A stretch of DNA of 64,000 nucleotides from Microglena sp. YARC. Lineage: Eukaryota > Chlorophyta > Chlorophyceae > Chlamydomonadales > Chlamydomonadaceae. Each line of letters starts with the position of its first letter. Within the stretch, counting starts at the first letter, position 1. Positions 19,452 through 31,010 of the stretch are shown here, piece after piece. The stretch covers positions 44,563,567-44,627,566 of the forward strand of contig CM039464.1 in the NCBI GenBank assembly GCA_022414725.1, given 5' to 3'. The position numbers were made by a program, and so were the translations under genes. Below the pieces are notes generated by a model. The model worked only from the letters and a program-made list of their open reading frames with translations. It ran no database searches and had not been told where the DNA came from.

Positions 19452-19679
19452 TTGATGTCAGGTCTTGATCTCAGGTCCTCTGTTGTGCTCTTTCGCTTTG
19501 TTGAAGACCGGGCCTACAATCGATTGTCAATCAAACCCATCTTAGTAGCCTATGAGGATTATTTGATGTTGGGCAAGTCCATTAAAACTCAGGAGTTAAC
19601 GAGCGATCGAGGAAACATTGGTCACGCTTCAGTCTACGAAACGTTCTTAGTGTTTGGCAGGGTCGAAGATCTGCGCTGA
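19452..19679 (+). CDS. Hypothetical ORF, weak support (copy A)
   Basis: ATG at 19455. Translation begins in a repeated AGGTCTTGATCTC region and then gives non-repetitive sequence (FVEDRAYNRLSIKPILVAY; DYLMLGKSIKTQELT), ending at TGA. No family recognised. The frame differs from copy B after a 1-nt indel at about 19644. Confidence 0.2.
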   Translation: MMSGLDLRSSVVLFRFVEDRAYNRLSIKPILVAYEDYLMLGKSIKTQELTSDRGNIGHASVYETFLVFGRVEDLR

Positions 19680-19984
19680 GCCGAGGTCTTTTGCCCACCC
19701 TTCGCCTATATTTAGCAGCTGTTCCGCAGCAAATCGGGTCTTCAAATCGGGTCTTCAAATCGGGATTTCATTATTTCCGCAGTTCCCCGAGTGTTTAGCC
19801 TAAATAGGCTACCCGCTTGACTGTTGCAAACATACATATGCATAGGCAGAACAATGCATGGTGAGCAGTGCAATGTGGACCTAACACAGATGAGTGGTTC
19901 TTGAGGTGCTCCTGTTGATAAGACCTTTCCTAGTCCTATGCTGCCCATACCGCTATGCTGGTGTACTGGCTCATGCAGCATGTA

Positions 19985-20112
19985 ACATATATACGTACAT
20001 ACATACATACATACATACATACATACATACATACATACATACATACATACATACATACATACATACATACATACATACATACATACATACATACATACAT
20101 ACATACATACAT
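19985..20112. repeat. (TACA)n tetranucleotide microsatellite, copy A
   Basis: An uninterrupted run of about 31 TACA units ends at the junction inverted repeat. The (CATA)/(TACA) motif also forms the 3' tail of several SINE-like family 1 copies, for example 63600-63630. All reading frames across it are open only because the tetramer contains no stop codon. Confidence 0.95.
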
Positions 20113-20420
20113 GGGTCATCTATGGACTATGGCCTGTCGTGGTAGTAGCATCTGTGGGTGGTACAGTGCTCATCGCCTTTGTCATGCTCACCATTGGATT
20201 TGTTACATTACATTACATTACATTACATTACATTACATTACATTACATTACATTACATTACATTACATTACATTACATTACACTACATTACATTACATTC
20301 CATCACATTACATTACATTACATTACATTGCATTACGTTACATTACGTTACATTACGTTACATTACATTACATTACATTACATTACTGGCATAGACAGGC
20401 CATAGTCCATAGATGACCCA
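20112..20420. repeat. Inverted-repeat (foldback) segment at the duplication junction
   Basis: The segment is bounded by perfect 27-bp inverted repeats, 20112-20138 and 20394-20420 (left arm begins TGGGTCATCTATGGAC). Between the arms lies about 65 bp of non-repetitive sequence and a ~184-bp (CATTA)n tract. No clear target-site duplication flanks it; the left arm abuts the (TACA)n tract directly. It is found only between copies A and B. It could be a MITE-like element, a foldback formed during duplication, or part of the repeated unit lost at copy B's right edge. Frame-open interior codons near 20140-20205 give a strongly hydrophobic stretch related to the membrane exon at 2359. Confidence 0.75.
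20203..20386. repeat. (CATTA)n pentanucleotide microsatellite
   Basis: About 37 units of CATTA/TTACA with a few interruptions (C or G for A near 20282-20360). The same pentamer forms the tail of the SINE-like family 2 at 45594-45722 and 443-577, so this tract may have grown from such a tail. It is open in all frames and should not be read as coding. Confidence 0.95.
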
Positions 20421-22112
20421 AGACAAGCTCGCTCCACAACACCCGGGGGGGTCTTCTAACCATCCTCAAAATCATAGGGTAAAGCAATGCGGCAAAGAAG
20501 CAAGAAAGCAAAAAAGTAAAGTATTATATCCTGCCTTGTCTGTCAGCAAGGTGGCTCGGGCTTACAGACCTTTGTTGTGTTCGCACTAATTTCGATTTCA
20601 ATTTCAATTTCAATTTCATTTCATTTCAATTTCATTTAGTGTTCGCACTCCTAACAGTTCGCGCTTACATTTTCTGGTAAAAAAACATATGTTTACTGCC
20701 GAAGATGGCGATCAGCCAAATTGCTGGCTGAAGCTATGTATGTATGTATGTTACAGACCAGGGGTAGCCAAATAGGCTAAAGGGACTTGCCCGACCGTAT
20801 AGGAAGGGCTAAAAAATAAAAAGCACTGATGAACTGGACCCCAAACAATCGTTTAACCGACGGGGGCCCTGAGTTGGCTATGTAACCAACATTACATTAC
20901 ATTACATTACATTACATTACATTACATTACATTTCATGTTAAAGTCTACTTGACACCGCGAGGGTGTATAAGACTCTGTGCTTTAAACAAAAAGAAAAAG
21001 CACCCACAAAGCAAACAAAAACCATTACATCAGGGGGGTGTCGAGGACCAGGTTCAAGTTCAAGCTCTTATTCTCTTACCACCTTCTCGTGTAGTTTCAC
21101 TCAGCCCAACCGTATAGGAATGGCTTAAAAGAAAAAGCACTGATGAACTGAACCCCAAACAATCGTTCAACCAACGGGGGCCCTGAGTTCGCTATGTAAT
21201 CAAGTTCAAGCTCTTAGTCTCTTACCACGTTCTCGTGTAGTTTCACTCAGCCCCTCTTTATAAGGGTGGGCCTGTGCGACCCAGGTGCGACCCAGGGCAC
21301 AAATCGCTCACCTGAGGGTCGCACATGTGGCGACCAAGGGCCCATTTTGCCCTAATTCCGCACACCTGAGGGTCGCACGGGGGTGCGACCGCGAGACACA
21401 ATGTGCGACCGGTCGCAAAAAAAAATGGCTCTTACCACCTTCTCATATAGTTTCACTCAGCCCCTCTTGATAAGGCTGGGTCTGTGCGACCCAGGTGCGA
21501 CCCAGGGCACAAATCGCTGACCTGAGGGTCGCACTAGTGGCGACCAAGGGCCCATTTTGCCCTAATTCCGCACACCTGAGGGTCGCACGGGGGTGCGACC
21601 GCGAGACACAATGTGCGACTGGTCGCAAAAAAAAATGGCTCTTACCAGCTTCTCGTGCAGTTACACTCAGCCCCCCTTGAGAATCTAAATTACATATTAT
21701 TTTTGGGCGGAGCCCCCCTATCTGGGGGGAGGGAGCCCCCAGTCACCGCCTTGTCCGTCTGAAGCAAGAAACACGAAACAAGAAACAAGTAACCCTGGCC
21801 CTAATTGCCTCGTAAACCCTGGCCTCGGTCCGCTGCACTTGATTCCGTTACCACCTGTTGCTCCGATAGCAAACACTCTCCACCAGTTTTCCACGTCCCT
21901 TGCCCCTCCCTTAATACCACGCCCCACCAGGCGTTCTCATTGTGTTATTATTTTTTGTTATTTTACTCAGCCCCACCCTTGGCCCCACCTGATATTTTAA
22001 AATCAAGATTTCCCCCTCGGATTGGGCAAGTCCATTTGGCTTCTCTAATTATCTGGCAACCCTCGATAGTGACATCGACATGCAGTTGCTACCCGTGCTG
22101 CTCTGACTGTCC

Positions 22113-22592
22113 ATGTTTCTCATCCCCCTCCCCCCCCCCCCCCCCCCCCCCCAACCCCCAACCCCTCCCTTACATTTTTTACACCGTAAGATCAATCCCC
22201 CCCCCCCCCCCCTCCCCTTCCCACTCCACTCCGCTCCCTTCCTTTCCCTTCACCCCTGCTCCCCTCCCCTCTCCTCCCTTCCCTTCCCTTCCCCTCACCC
22301 CGCTCACCCCAGCTCCCCTCCCCTCACCTCCCCTCACCCCCGCTCACCTCACCTCACCTCACCCCCCCCGCTCACCTCACCTCACCTCACCCCCGCTCAC
22401 CTCACCTCATCTCACCTCACCTCGCCCCCGCTCACCTCACCTCACCCCCCCCCCCCCCCCCCCCCCCCGCTCAACTCACCTCACCTCACCCCCGCTCACC
22501 TCACCTCACCTCCCCCCCCCCCGCTCACCTCACCTCACCTCACCTCCGCTCACCTCCGCTCACCTCACCTCACCTCACCCCCGCTCACACAG
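22113..22592. repeat. Polypyrimidine tract, copy B
   Basis: Counterpart of 1655-2146 with different C-run and CTCACC numbers. It again ends in CTCACACAG before the exon-like sequence at 22593. Confidence 0.9.
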
Positions 22593-22803
22593 GTTTACAT
22601 GATTGTAGTGATGCTTCCCATTGGATTGGTTGCATTCGCCTTGTCCGTCAGCACGCTAACAATTGTTATCTGGCAACCCTCGAAAGTAGCATAGACACAC
22701 AGCTGCAACCCATGCTGCTCTAACTGTCCATATCCCCCACCCTTTCCTCCTCCCTTCCCCTCACCCCCGCTCCCTTCACCTCGCCTCACCCCCGCTCACA
22801 CAG

Positions 22804-23007
22804 GTTTACATGATTGCAGTGATGCTTCCCATTGGATTGATTGCATTCGCCTTGTCTGTCAGCACGCTAGCAATCGCCCATGAAGATCTGGACCTAGCTG
22901 GGACATGGTTCTATGTCGATGCTGCAGGAGCTGGCCTAGACCTGGTTGTGTTCATGCTCATCACATGGGGATTGTTTGGGACGTACGCAATACTTCTTAT
23001 AGCCTGA
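22804..23007 (+). CDS. Candidate membrane exon, copy B (shortened by a 1-bp deletion)
   Basis: Counterpart of 2359-2616. Identical through both hydrophobic segments, but one C is missing in the TATAGCC(C)TGAGG stretch, so the frame ends at TGA just after LLIA instead of continuing to LRQNN. If the exon is real and spliced upstream of this point, the indel is harmless; otherwise copy B is truncated or the base is a consensus error. Confidence 0.35.
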   Translation, partial: VYMIAVMLPIGLIAFALSVSTLAIAHEDLDLAGTWFYVDAAGAGLDLVVFMLITWGLFGTYAILLIA

Positions 23008-23082
23008 GGCAGAATAATGTGAATGCCATTTCACCTTTGACATCCACTGCTGGTGTCTGATCCAGGACGTCTACCGCCGACA

Positions 23083-23168
23083 TGAGGGACATTGCGGGAA
23101 TCGAACCCACGACCTCTCGCAAACCAGGCGCGTCGCACGAATCATGAGCTAACTCCGTTGGTTGCAAC
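23083..23168 (-). pseudogene. tRNA-like relic, copy B
   Basis: Same sequence as 2640-2726 with the intact T arm (GGTTCGATTCC on the minus strand) and unpaired acceptor stem. Confidence 0.45.
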
Positions 23169-25636
23169 CAGGGTTGTTCAGGACGCTCGCAGCAGAGGCT
23201 CGCAGAAGCAACGCATGCCATTTCACCTTTGTAGGACCTATAGTCTTACCTATTTTATTACTTATAACTAGAACTATCAACTCCCAAAAAGCAAAGCAAA
23301 TGAAGAAAGGACACGTAAGCTATACCCAGTCTTATGCCAAATCTGGCATAAAATCAATGATATCCACTGCTGGTGCCTAATCCTTTGGAAGTGCAGCCAT
23401 TCGTTACTTTATCTGCAGTTGGGCCGACGTATGAACGTATACTCATACGTTTATAAGCTCATACATATATACGCCGTATATGTTTTCTCGAAACGTATGA
23501 GTATAAACGTATACAACGTATGAGTTGTACTTCGAAATGTACAGCATGCATCCCGGCACTTAACTTTCTTGGTTTTCATTCAATTTATCATTTAATAGCT
23601 CACGGGAAAGCTATTGACCTCCTCTATCACACTATTAGGGAGCAGCAGGTAGCCCTAACCGCGGCCAAAAGTAGGACTAATAGTCTTAATAGCTGGGTTG
23701 GTCCTAATAGCTGGGAGCTACTTAGCCGAATGTAGCCATTGGAAATCTTACCATGAAATGAGAAGGCTAGGTCGCGACAGGCTCCGGGTTACCTTGCTGT
23801 ATGAACGGAATCACGCTATGCGAATGTGAAATTCGATTCTTGTGAAAACCTTTGCAAAATCGGTACCAAATAGCAACATCGAGGACAAGTTACCGACATT
23901 AATAGCTCGAAACCAGCTATGCCGAGGACGGCAGGTAGCGCTACCCAGCTACCCCCCCCACCCCCCCCCCCCCCCCTGCCGCTCCCTACTCACTATGCAA
24001 TAAAATTAACCTTTCACACTTACCATTTTGTTTAAATGTGACCTACAGTTTGATTTAGATAGCCAGGATGGCACACATGTCAAAGCGCCATCTAGCCTTC
24101 CATTCCACAAGCTGTACTCCTACGTGGGCTTGAAGGATTGATGGTGCATGCCTAGTGCAATGTGAAGATAGTAACATTTGAAATATAGTTATATACTTAT
24201 ATTATTATAACCTAAAGCTAACTTATAGATCCTCCTAGAAGCTGCAGCATACTTGGTCTGAAACCTGTAGCTGACTTTCAGAGCTGCTAGAAGCTGCAGC
24301 ATACTTGGTCTGAAACCAGTAGCTGACTTAGGGAGCTGCGTATAAATAATGATGTGATAAACATGGAAAATTTTAATATATTATTTACATTGAATGGATC
24401 CCTTAGATTGGCGCCGCGCTCCTTGGTCGCCGCGCTTTCTGGTCGTGATTTCTTTTTCTGATATTTGGACAACCTAAACTTGCCAGAATCTTGTTGTGAG
24501 AGTTGATGTATGAAGCCAATGAAATTAGCAACGCGGCAATACCTTTAAACCCATGTAAAAGTATTTCCCCAAGAAGTGCAACAATTACTCATACGTTTTT
24601 GATACGTTTATATGCTTACACATTCATACATTTATACGGCATATACAAATGAAAATATACGTTTGCTTCCCAACCCAGCAATAGCAGATCAAAGTTTTTT
24701 CTGCAGTACAGTAGCAGATCAAAGGTGTAATAGCAGGTCATAGTTCTTTCTGCAGCGCAATTGCAGATCAGAACAAAAGGGTTCAGCCTGAAAGCTGTGC
24801 AAAAGACATTTAAAATCGTAACAGTTTTCCCTTGGCATTTTTTTCAATGGGCGGCAAAGAGGTGGACCACTGGTGGAGCGAACGACACTCGACTATACCT
24901 GTTTTGATGAGTCCTGTGTCATTCCCGACTCTTACAACTGTCTGCAGTGCACTTATGGTAGCCGACTCTAGGTGTGATGTAAGCCCGTCCATCGCATACT
25001 TACGAGCCGGTTCCCTTAACCCCACGTCCTTAGAAGTGTCATTGTGACATCTTGGAAGTTAATATTTATTTTTATTTTATCTGCATTGCATTTACAGCCC
25101 AATTGTACGTATGTAAGTTACAGGCCAGGGTCAATTTCAATTTCAATTTCAATTACAGGCCAGGGGTGGGCCAAATAGGCTAAAGGACTTGCCCAACCGT
25201 GATAGGAAGGGCTTAAAAAGAACAGGCATTGATGAACTGAACCCCAAACAATTGGTTTACCGACGGGGGCCCTAAGATCGTGCTACAGTGATAATCAACC
25301 AAGTGTACAAGGAACTCAGCAGTATCGGCTGAAAACATAAAGAAACATCTAACAAAAATGTGAACCAACTCAGGTGCTCGATCAAAATGTCCTGTGAATT
25401 TTGAAAAAAGTTACGAGCTGCCACAGGGCGTGAGATTGAAGGAGCCCTCCCGTTTGCATGTACAGTACATACTGGAGAATGGCTACTACTTGGGTTAATT
25501 TGGTTTTGCAGACCGGAAGTGCACCTGATGACCTGAGCTTGGACTACCGCGCGACAGCACATGACATGACATGAAAAGTAAAGGCGGGAACCTTATGATG
25601 TAACATACATTTGCGCATCAAGCGCTTAGACAATGA

Positions 25637-25864
25637 ATGCAATTTGAGTTGTTAGAAACTATATCGACTACTTGGAGACGCCTCGATACGGGTAGACGAC
25701 GATTCGTGTCAAGCCTCGGAAGTTATACAGAGGTCGCGATTGTTTTCGAGAATGGTCACTCTAACAATAACACGAAAGTCGCGAAGCTGTCGCGTAGCTC
25801 TGCTCTAACTGACAGTCGCGCTGCTCTAACTGATAGTGACGAAAAAAGTCACGATGAGCACTGA
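25637..25864 (+). CDS. Hypothetical 75-residue ORF, copy B
   Basis: Identical counterpart of 5197-5424, with the same caveats. Confidence 0.15.
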   Translation: MQFELLETISTTWRRLDTGRRRFVSSLGSYTEVAIVFENGHSNNNTKVAKLSRSSALTDSRAALTDSDEKSHDEH

Positions 25865-26735
25865 AACCTAATAGACTAGTTAGTTCCACTCTTCCTATAC
25901 ACAAAGATAGAAAGCGACGGCCAGGCGAGGTGGTGCAGATGGTGGGCTGGCACCGGGGCTGGCACAGGATTTGCCCACCATCGCACCACTGCCAAGATGA
26001 AAGTGCTAGATGGGAATGGTACCTTCGGCCAATTCTAGTTGTCATAGCGGCGGGGTCAACACTGTTGACGCTTTATTCTTTCGCCTTTTACTAAAGAATA
26101 CCGAGCGTTGACTCCGCAAAGCCGCATCAATTATTTTTGGGTCCCTAACGGGAACCACCCTAACCAATCAAATGTCTATCACGTCCATCCTGAGTATCGA
26201 TCCTGAATTGATGCATTGTCCTTCGTTCAACTGCTCACTGTCTGCCAACCCAGGGCACCCCTGTGCGTGGCCACAGAAGCTGTCAGCACACTCAGCGGAT
26301 TAGATAGATTAAACACCCCGTACCAGGTTAGTGTGAGCTTGGAGCTAAATTCCCCCCACATAATTTAGAGTACTATGGCCACGTGCCCGGCTATGCAAGT
26401 ACCTGCTAGACTGCTGCTATCTCTCCTTCATCAGCGGGCTACGGCGGCGACTGGTTATCTTAATCTATATTATGTAAATAACGTAGTCTGACCCTTCGAG
26501 TATCTGCAGTCTACCGCTCCACTTATTATATAGGGAGACATGCATTGCTTTCATTGTTTTAGTTGTGAAAGGAATTTCACACCAGGAGGTGGGTCTACCG
26601 ACACAAACCAGCGACACCAAGAATTCAGGTGCAAGCCTACGCTATGCAGTTCCAAGTGCTCGCGCCTGGTTTGACCTGGACAAGTCTTTAAATTGACTAA
26701 TCCGCTAAGCGTGATCCCTGGTTGGTAGTTGGCCC

Positions 26736-26927
26736 CAGGGTACTTCCAAGCGCGCACTTTTGCGCCCTGGCGCGCTGCCTTTTTGAGCCCCATTGCGCGT
26801 TTTGCGCAGTTTTTTGCAACCCCCTGTGAGCGCAGCAAGCAATTTTTGCGCTTTTCGCACTACAAAGCGCAGTTTTTTTGTTTTCAAGTGCGCTAAAGCG
26901 CTGGCCAATTTGGTAAATGGAACCCTG
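26736..26927 (+). mobile_element. hAT-type MITE family 2, copy B
   Basis: Counterpart of 6296-6488 (one base shorter in a T run). It has the same TSD GTTGGCCC at 26728-26735 and 26928-26935, so the insertion predates the 20-kb duplication. Confidence 0.85.
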
Positions 26928-27713
26928 GTTGGCCCCAGTGGAAGCAAACGGGCTGCCCCCCTTAACCTCCTTAACCGTAATAAGGCGTACTATATATTTA
27001 TTTTGTTTTATTTGCTCCCTGGTTCCCGTGGGTATCGCATAGGGGGACTTGGGAATTGGCAGATGGTGAGCACTGAGCAGCCCAGAGTTGGCTGAAGAAC
27101 CATGTAGAACAATTCCAATCAAAATTCTGGTTTGGATACATGGTCCATCAGCCCTCAGGTGCTTCTCTGCTCACCGTCTAGGCGGAAGGACGATCATGTT
27201 GATGCCACTTCCACAAAGGTTTGACATTTATAGATTTATGGTACCACTTCATGCCTTGAGGATTGAACGACAGTGCTGCTTCCACCCCCTCTGCTGCTAC
27301 TGCTGATGCCTCCACCGCAGGCGCCCTTGCTGTTGCTGCTGCCCACCACTACACCACATTCCTGAGTAAAGCATGCAATCGCATGTGTGTCAATACCGGT
27401 AATCTCGTGCTCCCCGTTGTCGACTATGACGAGTCTACACATAGGCATATATATCAATAATATTATATGAAACTATTGACAGAATTCTCTGTGGCTTTGG
27501 CAGTGGCAAGGAGATCCACCCTTGCGAGTGAATATCCTTTCATTAAAATAACGTTCGTGCTTGTGCTAGTACTTCTGTTAGTACTTCCGTACTGGTGTGG
27601 TGTGAATACATAACGGGTAGGCCAAATAGGCTGAAGGGACTTGCCTAACCGTGTAGGAAGGGCTTAAAAAGAAAAGGCACTGCTCAAAACAGTAGTGTAT
27701 GATGCGTCCAATC

Positions 27714-27907
27714 CAGCGTTGTTCAGGAGGACCCCCACCTCTGCGTCCCGAGACGCAACCAATTTTACAGCCTGCGTCCTGAGAAGCAACCGAACCTCAA
27801 TCGTCCCATAGGGACGCAACGGACCCTCCCCACGTTGCGTCTCAGGACGCAACGGACCCTCAAACGTTGCTTCTGTGACGCAAGACGCAGCGTCCTGAAC
27901 AACCCTG
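27714..27907 (+). mobile_element. hAT-type MITE family 1, copy B
   Basis: Counterpart of 7275-7468 with the same TSD GTCCAATC (27706-27713 and 27908-27915). Confidence 0.88.
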
Positions 27908-28459
27908 GTCCAATCTAACTAAATCCCAACCACTACGATACCCAGGGACACAAAAGGAAGTCATAAACCCATCCAGTCAAATAGGAATCCGCCCATAGGG
28001 CCATAGCACAGTGGCGTGTTAATTAATGATGGATGGCCGGTCTGTGGTTATGGCCGACAAGGGTTTATATCCGGGTTTAAGTGATAGGAAGTAGTAACCA
28101 AGAGAGAACATTGCACGTTCAGTTCTCACACGTTTAGTGAATCCTCAGTATATGGTTCGGGAGCGGGCGGGTAGTGAGACAGAGCAATACTCTTACATAT
28201 TGGGTGGATTTCACCCTAAATAACATAAGTAATTGAGGGCTATTACTCAGTTCAGTCATACTAACTAAATACTAAACTGCTCAGTTGTTCACTCACTGTA
28301 CCGTAGTAAGTATATCAGTGCATATGGAAGCACGTAATGAAGAACTAACATTGCAAGAAGGATTTGCCTCCAAGGGTGGGTCTCCGTGCGCTAGCCCTAG
28401 ATTCAAGGATTATATATGTGATTGGCGGAGTCACACCTACATAACAAGGGTGTAGGAAC

Positions 28460-28640
28460 TAGGCTATTCAGGACGCTGCGTCCTCCGTCGCAGCCGCAAC
28501 ATCGAATGGTCTGTTATTCAGGACGCAACGTGGGGAGGGCCCGTTGACCAGAAGTAAGGGTCCGTTGCGTCACAGGACTCAGGCTATGCAATTGGTTGCG
28601 TCTCAGGCAGCAGAGCTGGGGGTCCTCCTGAAGTACCCTG
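28460..28640 (-). mobile_element. hAT-type MITE family 1, second member (copy B)
   Basis: Counterpart of 8019-8200, one G shorter at its left terminus. The eroded TSD is the same. Confidence 0.7.
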
Positions 28641-28773
28641 GTAGGTTCCCAAAGGTCAGCGGGAGTCGCCGACTCACGATTAATCACGGACCAGGACAGA
28701 CAAGCTCCATGTCAGATAACCAGGGATGTTAGATTACCAGGACCATGGCAGGGAGCTTGTCAGCCATGGTCAT

Positions 28774-28963
28774 TAGGGGTAGCTCCTTCAGAAGGACCCC
28801 CAGCTCTGCTGCCTGAGACGTTACCAATTGTATAGCCTGCGTCCTGCGACGCAATAAACCTTTCCTTCTGGTCAACATACCCTCCCCACGTTGCGTCCTG
28901 CAACGCAACAGACCCTTCGACGTTGCGTCTGCGATGGAGGACGCAGCGTCCTGAACAACCCTG
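28774..28963 (+). mobile_element. hAT-type MITE family 1, third member (copy B)
   Basis: Counterpart of 8334-8523. Confidence 0.65.
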
Positions 28964-29872
28964 GTAGTGGTGCACGTTCGTTTGGTCAAGGGTCGGTATC
29001 TCCTGCCGACCCTTAGAGTGCCTACTCTTTTGTAGGAGTGGCAACGCCATTCGAACTGAAATCCTTGGTATTGCTGGTTTGTGTCGGGAGACCCACCTCC
29101 TAGAGTGGGACCCACCTCCTAGAGTACAGACTTCCTTTCACAACGTAAAAAATAAAACTCCAAGAGGGGCTACTTTAAAGGAACGCTTGATGAGCTGGGC
29201 CCCAGCCCACGACAAATCACACCTGCACCAAAAGAATGCTCGTCACCGATCCCACCACTCTCCTCGCCCTCTTCCCTGCTTCCACCCTTGGCGTCCTTAA
29301 TGTGTATTTTTTGGGCTCGAGTAGCAGCTTCTAGGCAGCTCCTTTCCCCCATCCTTGGGCCAACCCTGAAGCGAGCTGGTGCATCTGAAAGCTGGCAAGG
29401 CGAGCATTCCAATGCAGCTTAGAGCCTCGGGCTTGGCCTAGTGGCTGGCTAATGGAGCTGGCTGTAAGCTGCCATGCGTAGCCCCCCAAAGTAACTATGG
29501 GTGTCCTAATCACTGCTTCTTGCTTCTTGATTTTGATTGACAATGTCACTGCCAAAGACGGCGAGAAGCCTTAAAGTCTGGAGCCAAGTAACCAAGTCCA
29601 AGTTCAAGTTCTGATCACTTCTTTGTCGCTTTTTTGTCTTCAAAGACGAAGAAATACACACCAGAGACGAGGAGAGCGATGGCTCCCAGTGCTCCGACCT
29701 GCAGCAACAATGCTGTCACCTTCAGTGCAATGGAATTTATTTTGTTGAATTAAATTATCACTGTAGCATGAACTCAGGGCCCCGTCGGTATTTGTTATTA
29801 TTTAGCCTATTTAGTTCCCAGTGCTCCGACCTGCAGCGAGAAAGCTGTTGCTTTCAGTGCAATGGAATTTAT

Positions 29873-30206
29873 ATTGTTGACAGGTTGTTGAATATATATT
29901 GTTGACAGGTTGTTGAATATAGATTGTTGACAGGTTGTTCAATATAGATTGTTGACAGGTTGTTCAATATAGATTGTTGACAGGTTGTTGAATATAGATT
30001 GTTGACAGGTTGTTCAATATAGATTGTTGACAGGTTGTTGAATATAGATTGTTGACAGGTTGTTCAATATATATTTGTTGACAGGTTGTTCAATATAGAT
30101 TGTTGACAGGTTGTTCAATATATATTGTTGACAGGTTGTTCAATATAGATTGTTGACAGGTTGTTCAATATATATTGTTGACAGGTTGTTCAATATAGAT
30201 TGTTGA
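29873..30206. repeat. 25-bp minisatellite, copy B
   Basis: Counterpart of 9432-9764 with the same unit number, one base insertion and one altered variant base near 29897. The variant order is almost wholly conserved between copies. Confidence 0.95.
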
Positions 30207-30928
30207 AACGCCATGCAGCAAAGGAATGGCGACGCGTAAAAAAAAAAGTCCACATCGTAGGTTTTATTTATTTCCTTGTATCATTGTTTCGGCAGCATTG
30301 TTTCCTCTATGTGTAGAATACAAATCAAGCTATCCCCCGAGTTCCTTACCAATATTCCTGACTTGAAGAGAAGCGCCAACACACACTCTCCACCGCTTCA
30401 ACCGCTTCCACCTCTACAAACTTTTTCACCACAGAACCTCTTTCAATGCACAACCTCTTGCGCCGCTACGACCTCTTCCACCGCTACAACCTCATCCACC
30501 ACCACAACCTCTTCCACCGCTAGCAGCGCACCCACAATGAACCTCTCAACATGAAGCTGGAGGCAAGCATGCCCCCTCCCCCCCCCCACCACCACCAACC
30601 CACCCACCACACCTACCCACCTTAACCCACTCGCCCACACACCTGCCCACACGCACACAGAAACTCCCATACGCACACACCCACAAGTGCACACTCACAC
30701 GCAAACACCCACACGCACACACCCACACGCAAGCACCCACACGCACACACTCCACCTACCCACTCCTGCTCATGCATTTGTTAATGAGTGTGTACAAATC
30801 CAAAGGATGCAATTTCTCTACTCCCTTACCGCTGCTCTGGACTTGAACAGAACCGCAACCACAACCTCCTCCACCGCTAGCAGCAAACCCACAATGACCC
30901 TCTCAACATGAAGCTGGAGACAAGCATG

Positions 30929-30959
<31 letters not shown>

Positions 30960-30979
30960 CTGCACCCGCACAGACCCCC

Positions 30980-31010
<31 letters not shown>

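Larger units (their letters stand above)
1..20112 (+). repeat. 20-kb direct tandem duplication, copy A
   Basis: Everything from the first base to the end of the (TACA)n tract at 20112 recurs in the same order and orientation from 20454. Base 1 aligns with 20454. Copy A starts at the window edge, so its true left boundary cannot be seen. Differences from copy B are scattered substitutions (for example near 252, 5596 and 5852-5910), many 1-2 nt indels, and changed repeat numbers in minisatellites. The copies could be true tandem paralogues, or two haplotypes or repeat collapses joined by an assembler; the sequence alone does not decide. Confidence 0.95.
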
